Shown in pieces: positions 16,357-24,787 of a DNA stretch of 38,963 nt. A program made the position numbers and the translations under genes. Below the pieces are notes generated by a model. That model was given only the letters and a program-made list of their open reading frames with translations, was not told where the DNA came from and did no database searches. The stretch covers positions 70,448-109,410 of the forward strand of contig NZ_LMKE01000033.1 of NCBI RefSeq assembly GCF_001421245.1, read 5' to 3'. This DNA is from Sphingomonas sp. Leaf10 (GTDB taxonomy: Bacteria > Pseudomonadota > Alphaproteobacteria > Sphingomonadales > Sphingomonadaceae). The number at the start of each line of letters is the position of its first letter. The stretch's first letter is position 1.

Positions 16357-18789
16357 ATGCGCCTGCGGTTCCCGCTCCTTGCCCTATCTCTTTTCGCAGC
16401 AGCGGGCGCTGTGCCTGCGACGGGGCAGGCGACGCCGCTCGACGTCCGGTTCGAAGCGGTACGCACGCTGCTTTTGACCGATCCGCAACGCGTCCTGCGA
16501 GACGGCGGCGCATTGGAAGCCGCTGCGACGCGCCGCGATGGCGATCGCTCGACGATGGTGGCCGCCAGCAAGTGGTTGCAGGCCGAAGCCTATGTTCGAC
16601 TCGGCGACACCGGATCAGCGGCGGCGGAAGTCGAGGAAGCGCTGACGCTCCTTCACCGCCTGTCGGGAAAATACTCGATCGAGGGGGATGTGCTGCGCAC
16701 GCGCGGCGACATCGCCGCCGATGCCGACAATGTCGCCGGAGCATTGTCCGATTATCAGACCGCCTATCGCATCTACGTCGCGGTCGACGATCGCCGGGGG
16801 CAGGCGATGGCGCTGCTCAGCATCGGCGCATTGTACCGCCAGGGGGCCGATTTCGAAGCGGCGCTACGCTATTACGGACAGGCGATCGAGACCTATGACG
16901 ACGATCCCGCGCTGTCGATTTCGCTGCTGAACAACCGCGGGAACGTGTTGGCGGATATGGGGCGGCATCGCAGCGCCCTGATCGATTATGCCAAGGCGCT
17001 GGTGAAGGCGCGTCAGATCGGCAACCGGCCGTTCGAGGCACAAATCCTGCGCAACCTGGCGCGATCGCAGCGCGCGGTCGGCGATTTCGCCGCCGCGGAT
17101 ACGTCGATCGCCGAAGGGTTGCGAACCGCGCAAGCAATCAGATCACGTGGCGTCGTCGATCAGTTGAAGGCGCTGTCCGGGCGACTGGCGGCGGATCGCG
17201 GCGATCTGGCCGATGCGACCCGGCTGGTCGACGAAGCCTTTGCCGGCGTCGACCTGACCAAGACATCGCTGGCGATGCGCGACAATCATCGCAACGCCTA
17301 TGCCGTCTATCTGGCGGTCGGCGATGCGGCCAAGGCGTTGCCGCATCTGGCCGCGATCGACCGGCTGAACGAGCAGGCGACGCAACTGACCACGTCGACC
17401 AAGACGGCGCTGATGTCGGCGCGGTTCGATTTCCAGAACCAGGAATTGCGGATCGCCCGGCTGAAGCAGGAAGAATTGCGCCGCAACATCGCGTTCGAAC
17501 GCGCCAGCGCGCGGTTCCAGCGTATCCTGTTCGGCAGCATCGCCGCGGCGGTCGCGGTGCTGGTCGCGCTGTTGAGCTTCGGCGTCGTGACGCTTCGGCG
17601 CAGTCGCAATGCGGTGCGGCACGCCAACGTCGCACTGGCCGCGACCAATGTCGCGCTGGAAAAGGCGTTGAAGGCGAAGGGCGATTTCCTCGCGACCACC
17701 AGTCATGAGATCCGCACGCCGCTGAACGGTATTCTCGGCATGGCGCAGGTCATGTTGCGCGACGATCGGCTGACCCCCGACCTCCGCGACCGGTTGGGCA
17801 TCGTCCATGACGCCGGGGTAACGATGCGCGCGCTGGTCGACGACATTCTCGACGTGGCCAAGATGCAGTCGGGCAATCTGTCGGTCGAACGCATCCCGAC
17901 CGACCTGATCGCGACGATCGAGAACCTGACCCGCGCGTCGCGGCGGCAGGCCGAGGATCGGGGGCTGCGCTTCACGCTCGACATCGGCGACGTGCCGCGG
18001 TGGATCGAGGGGGATCCGGTGCGGCTGCGGCAGATCCTGTTCAACCTGTTGTCGAACGCGCTTAAATTCACCGAGGCCGGCGCGATCGCCGTGCGCGTCG
18101 ACGGCGATATGCAGCGGGTGCGCATTGCGGTCAGCGACAGCGGCATCGGGATCGCCGCTGACCGCGTCGACGAGGTGTTCGAGTCGTTCCAGCAGGCGGA
18201 CAACAGCACCACCCGCCGGTTCGGCGGCACCGGGCTGGGGCTGACCATCTGCCGCAATCTGGCGCGGGCGATGGGGGGAGACATTCATGTGGCGAGCGTG
18301 GAGGGCAAGGGTTCGACCTTCACCCTCGATCTGCCCGTGACGCTGGCCGTGCCGCCGGTGGCGGACAGCGGCGAAGATGCAGGGCGGAACACCCTGCTGA
18401 TCCTCGAGCGCAATCCGATCGCGCGGGGCATGATGCGGACGCTGTTCGCCGATCACAGCGCGTCGATCGTGTTCGTCGACGACGTGGCGGCGGTGCGGAT
18501 GGCATTGCGCGAGGGGGGCGTGCTGGCGCTGCTGATGGATATGGCGGCACTGTGCGCGACGTCCGACGAACCCGAGCGCGACCTTGCCGAAATCGAGACG
18601 ATGCTGCGTTCGGCGGATTTACCGGCGGTTTTGATGCTGAATAGGGAAGATTGTGGCGTAAGCATCGGGTATGACGCCATAACATTGCTCAACAAGCCCG
18701 TTTCGGCTAAGCAACTTATCGACGCGTTGTTCGTCGTGCGGAATGATCGGGGTGCAGTGCCAACAGCCCTTGTTTCAAATGCGGCGTAG
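16357..18789 (+). CDS. TPR-containing membrane sensor histidine kinase with C-terminal receiver-like domain
   Basis: 810 aa. A signal peptide (about 1-25, LLALSLFAAAGAVPATGQA) is followed by a periplasmic region of TPR-like helical repeats (about 30-370; for example GQAMALLSIGALYRQGADFEAALRYYGQA-type units), a short coiled coil, and one membrane segment at about 390-412. The cytosolic part has a HisKA domain with phospho-His450 (TSHEIRTPLNG) and an HATPase domain (NLLSNALKFT, DSGIGIA, FGGTGLGLTICRNL). The C-terminus (from about 675) is a receiver-like fold with Asp728 (LLMDMAA) and Lys780 (LNKP), but the acidic pair is replaced by Glu-Arg (LILERNP), so metal binding and phosphotransfer are doubtful. 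A single-domain response regulator follows 61 bp later and is the likely partner. Confidence 0.92.
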   Translation: MRLRFPLLALSLFAAAGAVPATGQATPLDVRFEAVRTLLLTDPQRVLRDGGALEAAATRRDGDRSTMVAASKWLQAEAYVRLGDTGSAAAEVEEALTLLHRLSGKYSIEGDVLRTRGDIAADADNVAGALSDYQTAYRIYVAVDDRRGQAMALLSIGALYRQGADFEAALRYYGQAIETYDDDPALSISLLNNRGNVLADMGRHRSALIDYAKALVKARQIGNRPFEAQILRNLARSQRAVGDFAAADTSIAEGLRTAQAIRSRGVVDQLKALSGRLAADRGDLADATRLVDEAFAGVDLTKTSLAMRDNHRNAYAVYLAVGDAAKALPHLAAIDRLNEQATQLTTSTKTALMSARFDFQNQELRIARLKQEELRRNIAFERASARFQRILFGSIAAAVAVLVALLSFGVVTLRRSRNAVRHANVALAATNVALEKALKAKGDFLATTSHEIRTPLNGILGMAQVMLRDDRLTPDLRDRLGIVHDAGVTMRALVDDILDVAKMQSGNLSVERIPTDLIATIENLTRASRRQAEDRGLRFTLDIGDVPRWIEGDPVRLRQILFNLLSNALKFTEAGAIAVRVDGDMQRVRIAVSDSGIGIAADRVDEVFESFQQADNSTTRRFGGTGLGLTICRNLARAMGGDIHVASVEGKGSTFTLDLPVTLAVPPVADSGEDAGRNTLLILERNPIARGMMRTLFADHSASIVFVDDVAAVRMALREGGVLALLMDMAALCATSDEPERDLAEIETMLRSADLPAVLMLNREDCGVSIGYDAITLLNKPVSAKQLIDALFVVRNDRGAVPTALVSNAA

Positions 18790-18850
18790 CGATAGCGGAT
18801 TTCGATATGCAAAGCTTTGAAATCAGGGCGATCGGACGGGTCGACGACGC

Positions 18851-19240
18851 ATGAGGATCCTGTTCGTCGAGGACGATGCGATGAATCGCCGGGTCGTTCG
18901 CGACATGCTCGACGTTGCCGGGGCGACGATGGTCGAGGCCGATTTGGCCGAGGCCGGGCTGCGGAGGATCGAGGAGGAGGAGTTCGACCTGGTCCTGCTC
19001 GACCTGCGCATGCCGGGTATGGACGGGTTCGAGGTCATCCGTCGCGTGCGCGCGCGCGACGATGCGAAGCGGACGTTGCCGATCATCATCGTCACCGCCG
19101 ATACCGCGATCGACCTGACCGAGCGATGTCTGGCGACCGGGGCCGACGAGGTGTTGTTCAAGCCGGTGGCGATGGACGCGCTGTTCGATGCGATCGGGCG
19201 GATACTGGCCAAGCGGGCGGGAGGCGACCTGCTGTTCTGA
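18851..19240 (+). CDS. Single-domain response regulator
   Basis: A 129-aa receiver domain with no output domain (CheY/DivK-like). The acidic residues are in FVEDDAMNRR, the phospho-acceptor is Asp51 (LLDLRMPGMDGFE), the switch Thr is in IVTAD and the conserved Lys in LFKPV; all are intact. It follows the TPR histidine kinase by 61 bp in the same direction, so the two are probably co-transcribed. This receiver may supply the function that the kinase's own degenerate receiver has lost. No good Shine-Dalgarno precedes the ATG. Confidence 0.92.
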   Translation: MRILFVEDDAMNRRVVRDMLDVAGATMVEADLAEAGLRRIEEEEFDLVLLDLRMPGMDGFEVIRRVRARDDAKRTLPIIIVTADTAIDLTERCLATGADEVLFKPVAMDALFDAIGRILAKRAGGDLLF

Positions 19241-19363
19241 CCCCCCGAGGGTCGGTGGACTTGCCCGCAGACGACACTCCTGTTAGGGGGACATGTCACG
19301 CCGCGGCCATGCTTCGGCGAACCCTATTCTATTGCGATTAAAGACCCGGAGTTTTTCGACCTC

Positions 19364-19570
19364 ATGCAGATCATCGTCCGTGAAAACAATGTCGATCAGG
19401 CCCTGCGCGCGCTCAAGAAGAAGCTGCAGCGCGAGGGTGTGTATCGCGAGATGAAGCTGCGTCGCCATTACGAAAAGCCGTCGGAAAAGCGTGCGCGCGA
19501 GCGTGCCGCCGCCGTGCGCCGCGCCCGCAAGCTGGAGCGCAAGCGCGTGGAGCGTGACAGCGCCCGGTAA
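19364..19570 (+). CDS. rpsU: 30S ribosomal protein S21
   Basis: 68 aa, very basic, a typical bacterial S21: starts [20 protein letters not shown] and continues with [16 protein letters not shown] and Arg/Lys-rich helices. Binds the small subunit near the anti-Shine-Dalgarno end of 16S rRNA. GGAG lies 12 nt before the ATG. A possible promoter is TTGCCC at 19261 with TTAGGG at 19283, which is weak evidence. The upstream 120 bp shows no other gene. Confidence 0.97.
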   Translation: MQIIVRENNVDQALRALKKKLQREGVYREMKLRRHYEKPSEKRARERAAAVRRARKLERKRVERDSAR

Positions 19571-19659
19571 CATGCCCGTCGCGGCGCGCCGATGTTGATA
19601 TTGGCGGCGCTGCCGGTTTTCTATGATGCGGTGCGCTGAGCGCGCCATAAGGGGTGTCG

Positions 19660-20268
19660 ATGTCGGTCACTGCCGTTCCGCTGCAACCCGTCAAGCAGCG
19701 TCATATCGTCTGGGTGTGGATCGGGGTCGCGCTGGCGTTGCTGATCGCGGCTGGTGCCGCCTGGATCGGCACGCGTAGCGACGCGGCGTCGTTCCTTGCC
19801 GGCAACGCTTCGCGGCCCGGCGTGGTCACGACCGCCAGCGGCCTGCAATATGAAGTGCTGACCAAGGGTAGCGGGCCGACGCCGACCGATGCCGACGTCA
19901 CGCTGATCAACTATGTCGGCAAGCTGACCGACGGCACGATCTTTGACCAGAGCCGCAACCCGACCCCGATGTCGCCCAAGCAGGTCGTTCCGGGGTTCGG
20001 CGAGGCGCTGAAGCTGATGCCGAAGGGATCGCGCTACCGCTTCTGGCTGCCGCCGCAGCTTGGCTATGGTGCGCCGCGTCCCGAAGGCGCACCGCCGATG
20101 TCGCCGGAGATCAAGAAGCTGTCGAAGCAGGTGCTGGTGTTCGACGTCGACATGATCGAGTTCATCCCTGAGGCGGTTTTGCAGCAGATGCAGATGCAGC
20201 AGATGATGCAAGGCGGTGGCGCAGGCGCGCCGCCCCCCGGACAGGCGCTGCCGCCCGGCGTGCGCTGA
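19660..20268 (+). CDS. FKBP-type peptidyl-prolyl cis-trans isomerase, membrane-anchored
   Basis: Helps fold exported proteins by proline isomerisation. 202 aa. An N-terminal membrane anchor (about residues 16-37, VWVWIGVALALLIAAGAAWI) places the FKBP domain (about 55-170) in the periplasm. FKBP features: SGLQYEVLTKGSG, NYVGKLTDGTIFDQS, VVPGFGEALKLMPKGSRYRFWLPPQLGYG and VFDVDMIEF. The C-terminal tail is Gln/Met- then Gly/Pro-rich. The ATG at 19660 has AAGGGG 7 nt upstream; a GTG at 19654 overlaps that site. Confidence 0.93.
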   Translation: MSVTAVPLQPVKQRHIVWVWIGVALALLIAAGAAWIGTRSDAASFLAGNASRPGVVTTASGLQYEVLTKGSGPTPTDADVTLINYVGKLTDGTIFDQSRNPTPMSPKQVVPGFGEALKLMPKGSRYRFWLPPQLGYGAPRPEGAPPMSPEIKKLSKQVLVFDVDMIEFIPEAVLQQMQMQQMMQGGGAGAPPPGQALPPGVR

Positions 20269-20400
20269 TCGCGACAGATTGGGTCGATAACGGCGTCGGG
20301 GGTTCCCGGCGCCGTTTTCGTTCAGCTCTACGCCGGCCGCTGAGTCTGAGCGGCTTACATGGCATCGCCTTGCGCACCGCGATCATGCTATCGGCCGGTC

Positions 20401-21429
20401 ATGCCCTTTCCCCTGCATCGGACCGTCCAGCAAAGTCTTACGGTTCGAAGTGCCTTGCTGGCCGGCATTTGGTTAACGATCGGCGCCGCGCCGAACCCGC
20501 CTGTGGCCGCCGAAACCGACCGGGCGACGCTGGAGGCGCTCCGCGCTGCCGATCTGCGGCTGGGAGCGATCGGGTATCGGCTGGCGAGCGCCAATGCGGC
20601 GCTGTGTCGTGACCTTGTCCCGGTGACCGGCATGATCGTGCACGCGATCGATCAATATGACGTGACCGAGCAGCCGGTCACACGCAGCACCTTCGGCTTC
20701 GAAACGGGGATCGCGGTCGAGGCGGTCGTGCCCGGCAGTCCGGCCGCCCGCGCCGGGGTGCAGGCCGATGATTCGATCGTCAGCATCAATGGACAGCCCG
20801 TTCCGGCGACCCGGAGCGGCGGCCATGTCGCCACCCGCGACGCCTTTGCGGCGATGCTCGACAGGCAGGCGGCCGATCGCCCGCTGGCGATGGTGCTGCG
20901 CAAGGCAGGGCAGGAGCGAACGGTAACGATCCCGGCGTCACCCGGCTGTCCTACGCTGTTCGAACTGCGAATCGGATCGTCGCTGGATGCCGTCGCCGAT
21001 GGCCGACTGGTCCAGATCTCCAGCCGGTTTCTCGAACGATTCGATGATTCGCAGTTGGCGGTCGTCATCGCGCATGAACTGTCGCACAATATTCTGCGCC
21101 ATCATGTCCGGCTCGACGCTGCGCAGGTCAGTCGCGGTGTGTTTCGCGAACTGGGCCGAAATGGACGCATCTTCCGCACGACCGAGGACGATGCCGACCG
21201 GCTGGGCGTCCACTTGTTGCGAAATGCCGGCTGGGATCCGGCGGCGGCAGTCACGTTCTGGAACGGACCTGGCGCCCGGATCGATGGCGGCATATTCCAT
21301 AGCCGGACGCACTCATCTGCTGGAAAACGCGCCGAAAATATCGTGGCGGAGATTGCCGCCATCCCGCGCGACGCACCGATCCCCTATCTACCTCCGGTGT
21401 TGAAGACGCGCGATCAGCCGCTCGAATAA
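20401..21429 (+). CDS. Exported PDZ-M48 family metalloprotease
   Basis: 342 aa. An N-terminal hydrophobic segment (about 15-35, LLAGIWLTIGAA) suggests export or anchoring. A PDZ-like domain (about 85-170) has GIAVEAVVPGSPAARAGVQADDSIVSINGQPV. The zincin motif HELSH is at residues 225-229, inside VIAHELSHNILRHH, and the third ligand is probably Glu in TTEDDADRLGVHLL. A role in periplasmic protein quality control is inferred; the substrate is unknown. ATG 20401 is chosen over an in-frame ATG at 20359, whose extra residues are not signal-like. The 130 bp upstream are otherwise empty. Confidence 0.88.
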   Translation: MPFPLHRTVQQSLTVRSALLAGIWLTIGAAPNPPVAAETDRATLEALRAADLRLGAIGYRLASANAALCRDLVPVTGMIVHAIDQYDVTEQPVTRSTFGFETGIAVEAVVPGSPAARAGVQADDSIVSINGQPVPATRSGGHVATRDAFAAMLDRQAADRPLAMVLRKAGQERTVTIPASPGCPTLFELRIGSSLDAVADGRLVQISSRFLERFDDSQLAVVIAHELSHNILRHHVRLDAAQVSRGVFRELGRNGRIFRTTEDDADRLGVHLLRNAGWDPAAAVTFWNGPGARIDGGIFHSRTHSSAGKRAENIVAEIAAIPRDAPIPYLPPVLKTRDQPLE

Positions 21430-21560
21430 CGCGACTGCCGCCATGTCGGCGGCGCTTGCCTCCATTCGTACCGCATTGCATATTGAACTGCCGCGATTGC
21501 GAATGAACCGGGTCAGGCCCGGTAAGTTTCAGCCGCGTGCAGGGCATGTCGTACGATGCG

Positions 21561-21572
21561 GTTACCGGTAAC
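21561..21572. promoter_or_regulatory. Perfect 12-bp palindrome GTTACCGGTAAC
   Basis: A fully symmetric 12-mer about 90 bp upstream of the Asp-Ser-tailed small gene, extended to CGGTTACCGGTAACGG with an extra flanking pair broken. It may be a dimeric regulator site. A second small hairpin, ACCGGG-TCAGG-CCCGGT, lies just upstream (21508-21524). No function is demonstrated. Confidence 0.3.
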
Positions 21573-21663
21573 GGTTGGCCGCGATTGATACGATAAGGCT
21601 TGCAGGGGGGCGGGCCGTATGCGAAGGGCCGCTCGACGTGTAGTGACACAAGGGAGTGTTGAA

Positions 21664-21900
21664 ATGGGTTTTGCCAAGAAGATGCTGATCGCGGCCTCGG
21701 CCGTGTCGATGACCGTTGCTCCGACGGTTGCGACCGCCGCCAACGCATCGAAGCTGTCGGTTGCTCGCGCTTCGGCTCCGGCCGCCAAGGGCGAAAAGCT
21801 GGCCGGCGGCGGCGTGATCGTCGCGATCCTCGCTGCGGCTGCTGTCGTTGCGGGCATCGTTGTTGTCGCCGATTCGGACAGCGATTCGGACAGCAACTGA
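21664..21900 (+). CDS. Small exported or membrane protein ending in Asp-Ser repeats, unknown function
   Basis: 78 aa. A signal peptide (AKKMLIAASAVSMTVAPTVATA, cleavage after about residue 26), a short polar linker with APAAKGEK, a hydrophobic segment GGGVIVAILAAAAVVAGIVVVA that could span the membrane, then the tail DSDSDSDSN. Good ribosome site GGGAG 7 nt before ATG 21664, and a clear terminator follows, so it is a real monocistronic gene. Codon use matches its neighbours. I do not recognise a named family. The acidic tail could bind divalent metal; that is speculation. Confidence 0.85.
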   Translation: MGFAKKMLIAASAVSMTVAPTVATAANASKLSVARASAPAAKGEKLAGGGVIVAILAAAAVVAGIVVVADSDSDSDSN

Positions 21901-21935
21901 TTGCTTGCGCGGGAAACCGCGCTTCAGTCTAGGGA

Positions 21936-21963
21936 AGGGCGCTCCGTTTGGGGCGCCCTTTTT
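21936..21963 (+). terminator. Rho-independent terminator after the Asp-Ser-tailed gene
   Basis: The stem AGGGCGC / GCGCCCT is perfect (7 bp) with a 10-nt loop, and a run of five T. A second hairpin, GCGCGG-GAAA-CCGCGC with a GNRA loop, lies just upstream at 21907-21922. Confidence 0.9.
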
Positions 21964-21965
21964 CG

Positions 21966-22622
21966 TTTGGTAGCGGGCGCGGGACGATTGGCGCGGGTCC
22001 ACTGATTTCGGACAGGTTGATGTGGGGCGACGGTCCGTCCTTGCCTTGCATTCGAGAAGGGGTCTGCGAACGTCGTGTGCTCCTTCGCTCGCCGCCGCAC
22101 CCTTGCGCAGGCGCGCGAGACTCAAGCAAAGCAGAGGCTTTCGCTTGCTGCCTTGATTTCCCCGCCTGTGCGGCGCCTTCGCAAGAGTCCGGATCTGCAA
22201 CCTCACTGGGTACGCCTGCGCAGGCGGCGGGCATGGAGTTCCAGGCTCAGGCCTTCGTTTGATTGGCTCTGGACCCCCGCCTGCACGGGGGTACGCGCGC
22301 GCTAAAGCTGCGAGGCGCGCGCGGCGCGTGTGCCCCCGGCCTGCGCGCTGCGCGGGGGGTTGGCCGGAGCACGCTACTTTCACAGAACCCTCCCACCGGA
22401 GAGGGCAGAAGTTCCGTCGCTGGTTCCGTACGACGTTGATCGGCGATCGAGTGCTATCTGTTCCTGCCGATCGCTCCGTCGCCACGGCGAAGGCTGGCAT
22501 CCAAAGGGGAGCGCGAGTGGCACAGGCTCTTTGAGCTTCTGGACTTCTCCGGGCGACGTAGCCGAGCAGACGAACCGAAGTTCAAAGCTGTTCCGGCCAG
22601 ATAGTCGGATCAGCGACCCACG
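21966..22622. other. Gene-free 650 bp stretch with repeat-like sequence
   Basis: No ORF here has a ribosome site, domain or credible composition; open frames on both strands are Arg/Pro/Ala-rich shadows. Recognisable pieces are the hairpin CGACCCCCGCC-type unit at 22268-22292 (GGACCCCCGCCTGCACGGGGGT, shared with 30967-30990), GC-rich runs at 22295-22370, and CCCTCCCACCGGAGAGGG near 22389. It looks like a mosaic of dispersed intergenic repeats, possibly the remains of a lost gene. Confidence 0.6.
22268..22292. repeat. Short hairpin repeat, family C (copy 1)
   Basis: CTGGACCCCCGCCTGCACGG continues into GGGT; arms CCCCCG / CGGGGG-like. The same unit is found at 30967-30990 between ubiE and ubiB. 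Confidence 0.65.
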
Positions 22623-23405
22623 CTATGCGGCTGCGGCGTACGTACCTTCCGCGAGGGCAGTCGACAGATAGCGCTGCGTTTCCCCGTCGAGCACCAGCGC
22701 GGTCAGGCGACCGCTGCGATAGGCGCCGGTGTCGATGCCGATCCGGTTGGACCGGACGTCGGGACCGCCGGTAACGGTGTGCCCATGGATGACGAAACGC
22801 TCGTACCGGCCGCCGTGTTCGAGGAACGGCGAACGTATCCAGCGCAGGTCCGACGACTTCTGCGCGTCGAGGGGTATGCCGGGGCGGATGCCGGCGTGGA
22901 CGAATATGTAATCGCCAACGACCAACTGGTCGGGCAGGCCGCGGAGAAAGTCGAGATGCGCGACCGGCACATGGTCGGTGATTAGGCGTTGGACGCCCTT
23001 CAAGTCCTCGCGTTCATAGACTTCTTCGCTGACGCCGTAGCTGAGCAGCGTTTCGCGGCCGCCGGCACGGGCGAAGACGCCGAGTGCCTGACGTGCGCCT
23101 TCGGCAGCGGTAAGCAACAGTTCCTCGTGGTTGCCGCACAGGCAATGGACATCCTCGCTGGCGGCGCACATCGCCATCACCCGTTCGACGACGCCGCGCG
23201 ATTCCGGGCCACGATCGATCAGGTCGCCAAGGAAGACGAGCATCGCCCGTCTGCCATGACGCGCCGTATCGGCATCGATCTGCGCCAAGAGGTCGTCGAG
23301 GCAATCGAGCCGACCGTGCACGTCGCCGATCGCATAGACGACGATATCGTCTGGTACGCGCGGCGCGGGGGTTGCAGGCCTGCGAAATAGCTTGGAGAAC
23401 ACCAT
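22623..23405 (-). CDS. Metallophosphoesterase, serine/threonine-phosphatase (PphA/PrpA) type
   Basis: 260 aa. The calcineurin-like two-metal motifs are all present and in order: GDVHGR, GDLIDRGPES, CGNHEELLL, FVHAG and IHGHT. Such small bacterial enzymes dephosphorylate proteins or Ap4A-like nucleotides; the substrate here is not decided by sequence. The start MVFSKLF at 23405 is plausible. It diverges from galU, with 145 bp between them. The end of the gene borders the gene-free stretch and no terminator is obvious. Confidence 0.9.
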   Translation of the reverse strand: MVFSKLFRRPATPAPRVPDDIVVYAIGDVHGRLDCLDDLLAQIDADTARHGRRAMLVFLGDLIDRGPESRGVVERVMAMCAASEDVHCLCGNHEELLLTAAEGARQALGVFARAGGRETLLSYGVSEEVYEREDLKGVQRLITDHVPVAHLDFLRGLPDQLVVGDYIFVHAGIRPGIPLDAQKSSDLRWIRSPFLEHGGRYERFVIHGHTVTGGPDVRSNRIGIDTGAYRSGRLTALVLDGETQRYLSTALAEGTYAAAA

Positions 23406-23550
23406 GATGCGCGCCGCCCATAAGCGAAAGGGGCTGTACGATCAATGAACCGGCGCAGCGCCACTCAACCGGGGCGCTGGACGGTCAAAGGTCGTTTGCC
23501 AATGCCGAAACGACTCTCTATTGCGGCGCAGCAATTTTGGGGATGAAACG

Positions 23551-24417
23551 ATGACGATCAAGAAGGTTCGCAAGGCAGTCTTTCCGGTCGCCGGCCTCGG
23601 CACCCGGTTTCTTCCCGCCACCAAGTCGATGCCGAAGGAAATGCTGACGGTCGTCGACAAGCCGCTGATCCAGTACGCTGTCGAAGAAGCGCTGGAAGCC
23701 GGCATCGAACAGATCATCTTCGTCACCGGCCGCGGCAAGGGCGCGCTGGAGGATCATTTCGACGTTTCCTACGAACTGGAAGCGACGATGAAGGCGCGCG
23801 GCAAGTCGATGGCGCTGATCGAGGGCATTCGGCAGAAGCCGGGCAGCCCGGTCTATGTCCGCCAGCAGGAGCCGCTGGGGCTGGGCCATGCCGTGTGGTG
23901 CGCGCGCGAGATCGTCGGTGACGAGCCGTTCGCGGTGCTGCTGCCCGACGAACTGATGGTCGGTGGTTTCCTGAAGCAGATGGTCGACGCCTATGAAAAG
24001 GTCGGCGGCAACGTCATCGGCGCGCTGGAAGTGCCCGACAGCGAAACCGACAAGTACGGCATCATTTCGCCCGGCAAGCAGGACGGCCGCCTGACCGAAG
24101 TCACCGCGCTGGTCGAAAAGCCCAAGGGCAAGGCACCGTCGAACCTGATGATCCCGGGCCGCTACATCCTGCAGCCCGAAGTCATGCAGATCCTCGATTC
24201 GCAGGAGCCGGGGGCGGGTGGCGAAATCCAGCTGACCGACGCGATGGCGAAGCTGATCGGCAACCAGCCGTTCCATGGCTTCACCTTTGACGGCAAGCGG
24301 TACGACTGCGGCGACAAGGCCGGCTGGGTGCAGGCGAATATCGCCTTGGCGCTGGCACGGGCCGATATCGGTCCGGCGGTGCGCGCGTTCGCCGAGGAAG
24401 CGCTCGCCAACGGTTGA
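23551..24417 (+). CDS. galU: UTP-glucose-1-phosphate uridylyltransferase GalU
   Basis: Makes UDP-glucose from UTP and glucose-1-phosphate, for exopolysaccharide, LPS and glycolipid synthesis. 288 aa. Nucleotidyltransferase motifs: FPVAGLGTRFLPATKSMPKE, VDKPLIQYAVEEA, VTGRGKGALEDHFD, LLPDELM, VEKPKGKAPSNLMIPGRYIL and GEIQLTDAM. The start MTIKKVRKAVFP is set by family; the frame is open 10 codons further up. It works directly after phosphoglucomutase (35213-36844) in the same pathway. A bidirectional terminator follows. Confidence 0.97.
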   Translation: MTIKKVRKAVFPVAGLGTRFLPATKSMPKEMLTVVDKPLIQYAVEEALEAGIEQIIFVTGRGKGALEDHFDVSYELEATMKARGKSMALIEGIRQKPGSPVYVRQQEPLGLGHAVWCAREIVGDEPFAVLLPDELMVGGFLKQMVDAYEKVGGNVIGALEVPDSETDKYGIISPGKQDGRLTEVTALVEKPKGKAPSNLMIPGRYILQPEVMQILDSQEPGAGGEIQLTDAMAKLIGNQPFHGFTFDGKRYDCGDKAGWVQANIALALARADIGPAVRAFAEEALANG

Positions 24418-24424
24418 GCGACCG

Positions 24425-24450
24425 GGCGGGGGCTTGGGCCTCCGCCTGTT
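24425..24450. terminator. Bidirectional terminator between galU and dsrE-like gene
   Basis: GGCGGGGGC-TTGG-GCCTCCGCC, a 9-bp stem with one G-U pair, followed by TGTTT on the plus strand. It fills the 34-bp gap between two convergent genes. Confidence 0.7.
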
Positions 24451-24451
24451 T

Positions 24452-24787
24452 CTACAGGGTGACCAGCCGGTCGTCGGCAAGAGTCGCGAGCAGGTCGATC
24501 CATCCGCCTGCCGCGACCCTTTCGCTGTCGGCAGCCAGGCCGGTGAGGGCGAGTCCGGTCTGGCAGGCGATCAGTTCGACGCCACTCTCATCGGCAATGG
24601 CACGCAGTTCGGTCAGGTCGGGCAAGCCCGGCGGTGCTGCGGCGGTCATGGCGAGCAACCCGACCGCGCGCTCATGCAGATAGACGCGCGCCCGCCCGCC
24701 AAGTGCGGCGGCGGCACAGGCCATGGTCAGCGCGGCGCGAAACCGGTCGGAGTCGGGGGCGGTGACGACGATCGTCAGCCCGCGCAT
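24452..24787 (-). CDS. DsrE-like small protein
   Basis: 111 aa, starting MRGLTIVVTAPDSDRFRAAL. The DsrE/DsrF fold is suggested by the alternating strand-helix pattern, the stretch MACAAAALGGRARVYLHERAVGLL and the motif ELIACQTGLAL, whose Cys sits where sulfur-carrier members have their reactive cysteine. Sulfur transfer is a family property; the partner here may be the upstream ThiF/MoeB-like enzyme, which overlaps it by 13 nt. Last gene of the long minus-strand operon. The frame is open far upstream but that is antisense or shadow of the previous gene. Confidence 0.75.
   Translation of the reverse strand: MRGLTIVVTAPDSDRFRAALTMACAAAALGGRARVYLHERAVGLLAMTAAAPPGLPDLTELRAIADESGVELIACQTGLALTGLAADSERVAAGGWIDLLATLADDRLVTL

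Noticed and set aside
21562..22500. 312-codon minus-strand frame across the gene-free stretch
   Set aside because: It overlaps the well-supported small gene at 21664-21900 in antisense, has low-complexity Arg/Pro/Ala composition and crosses dispersed repeats.
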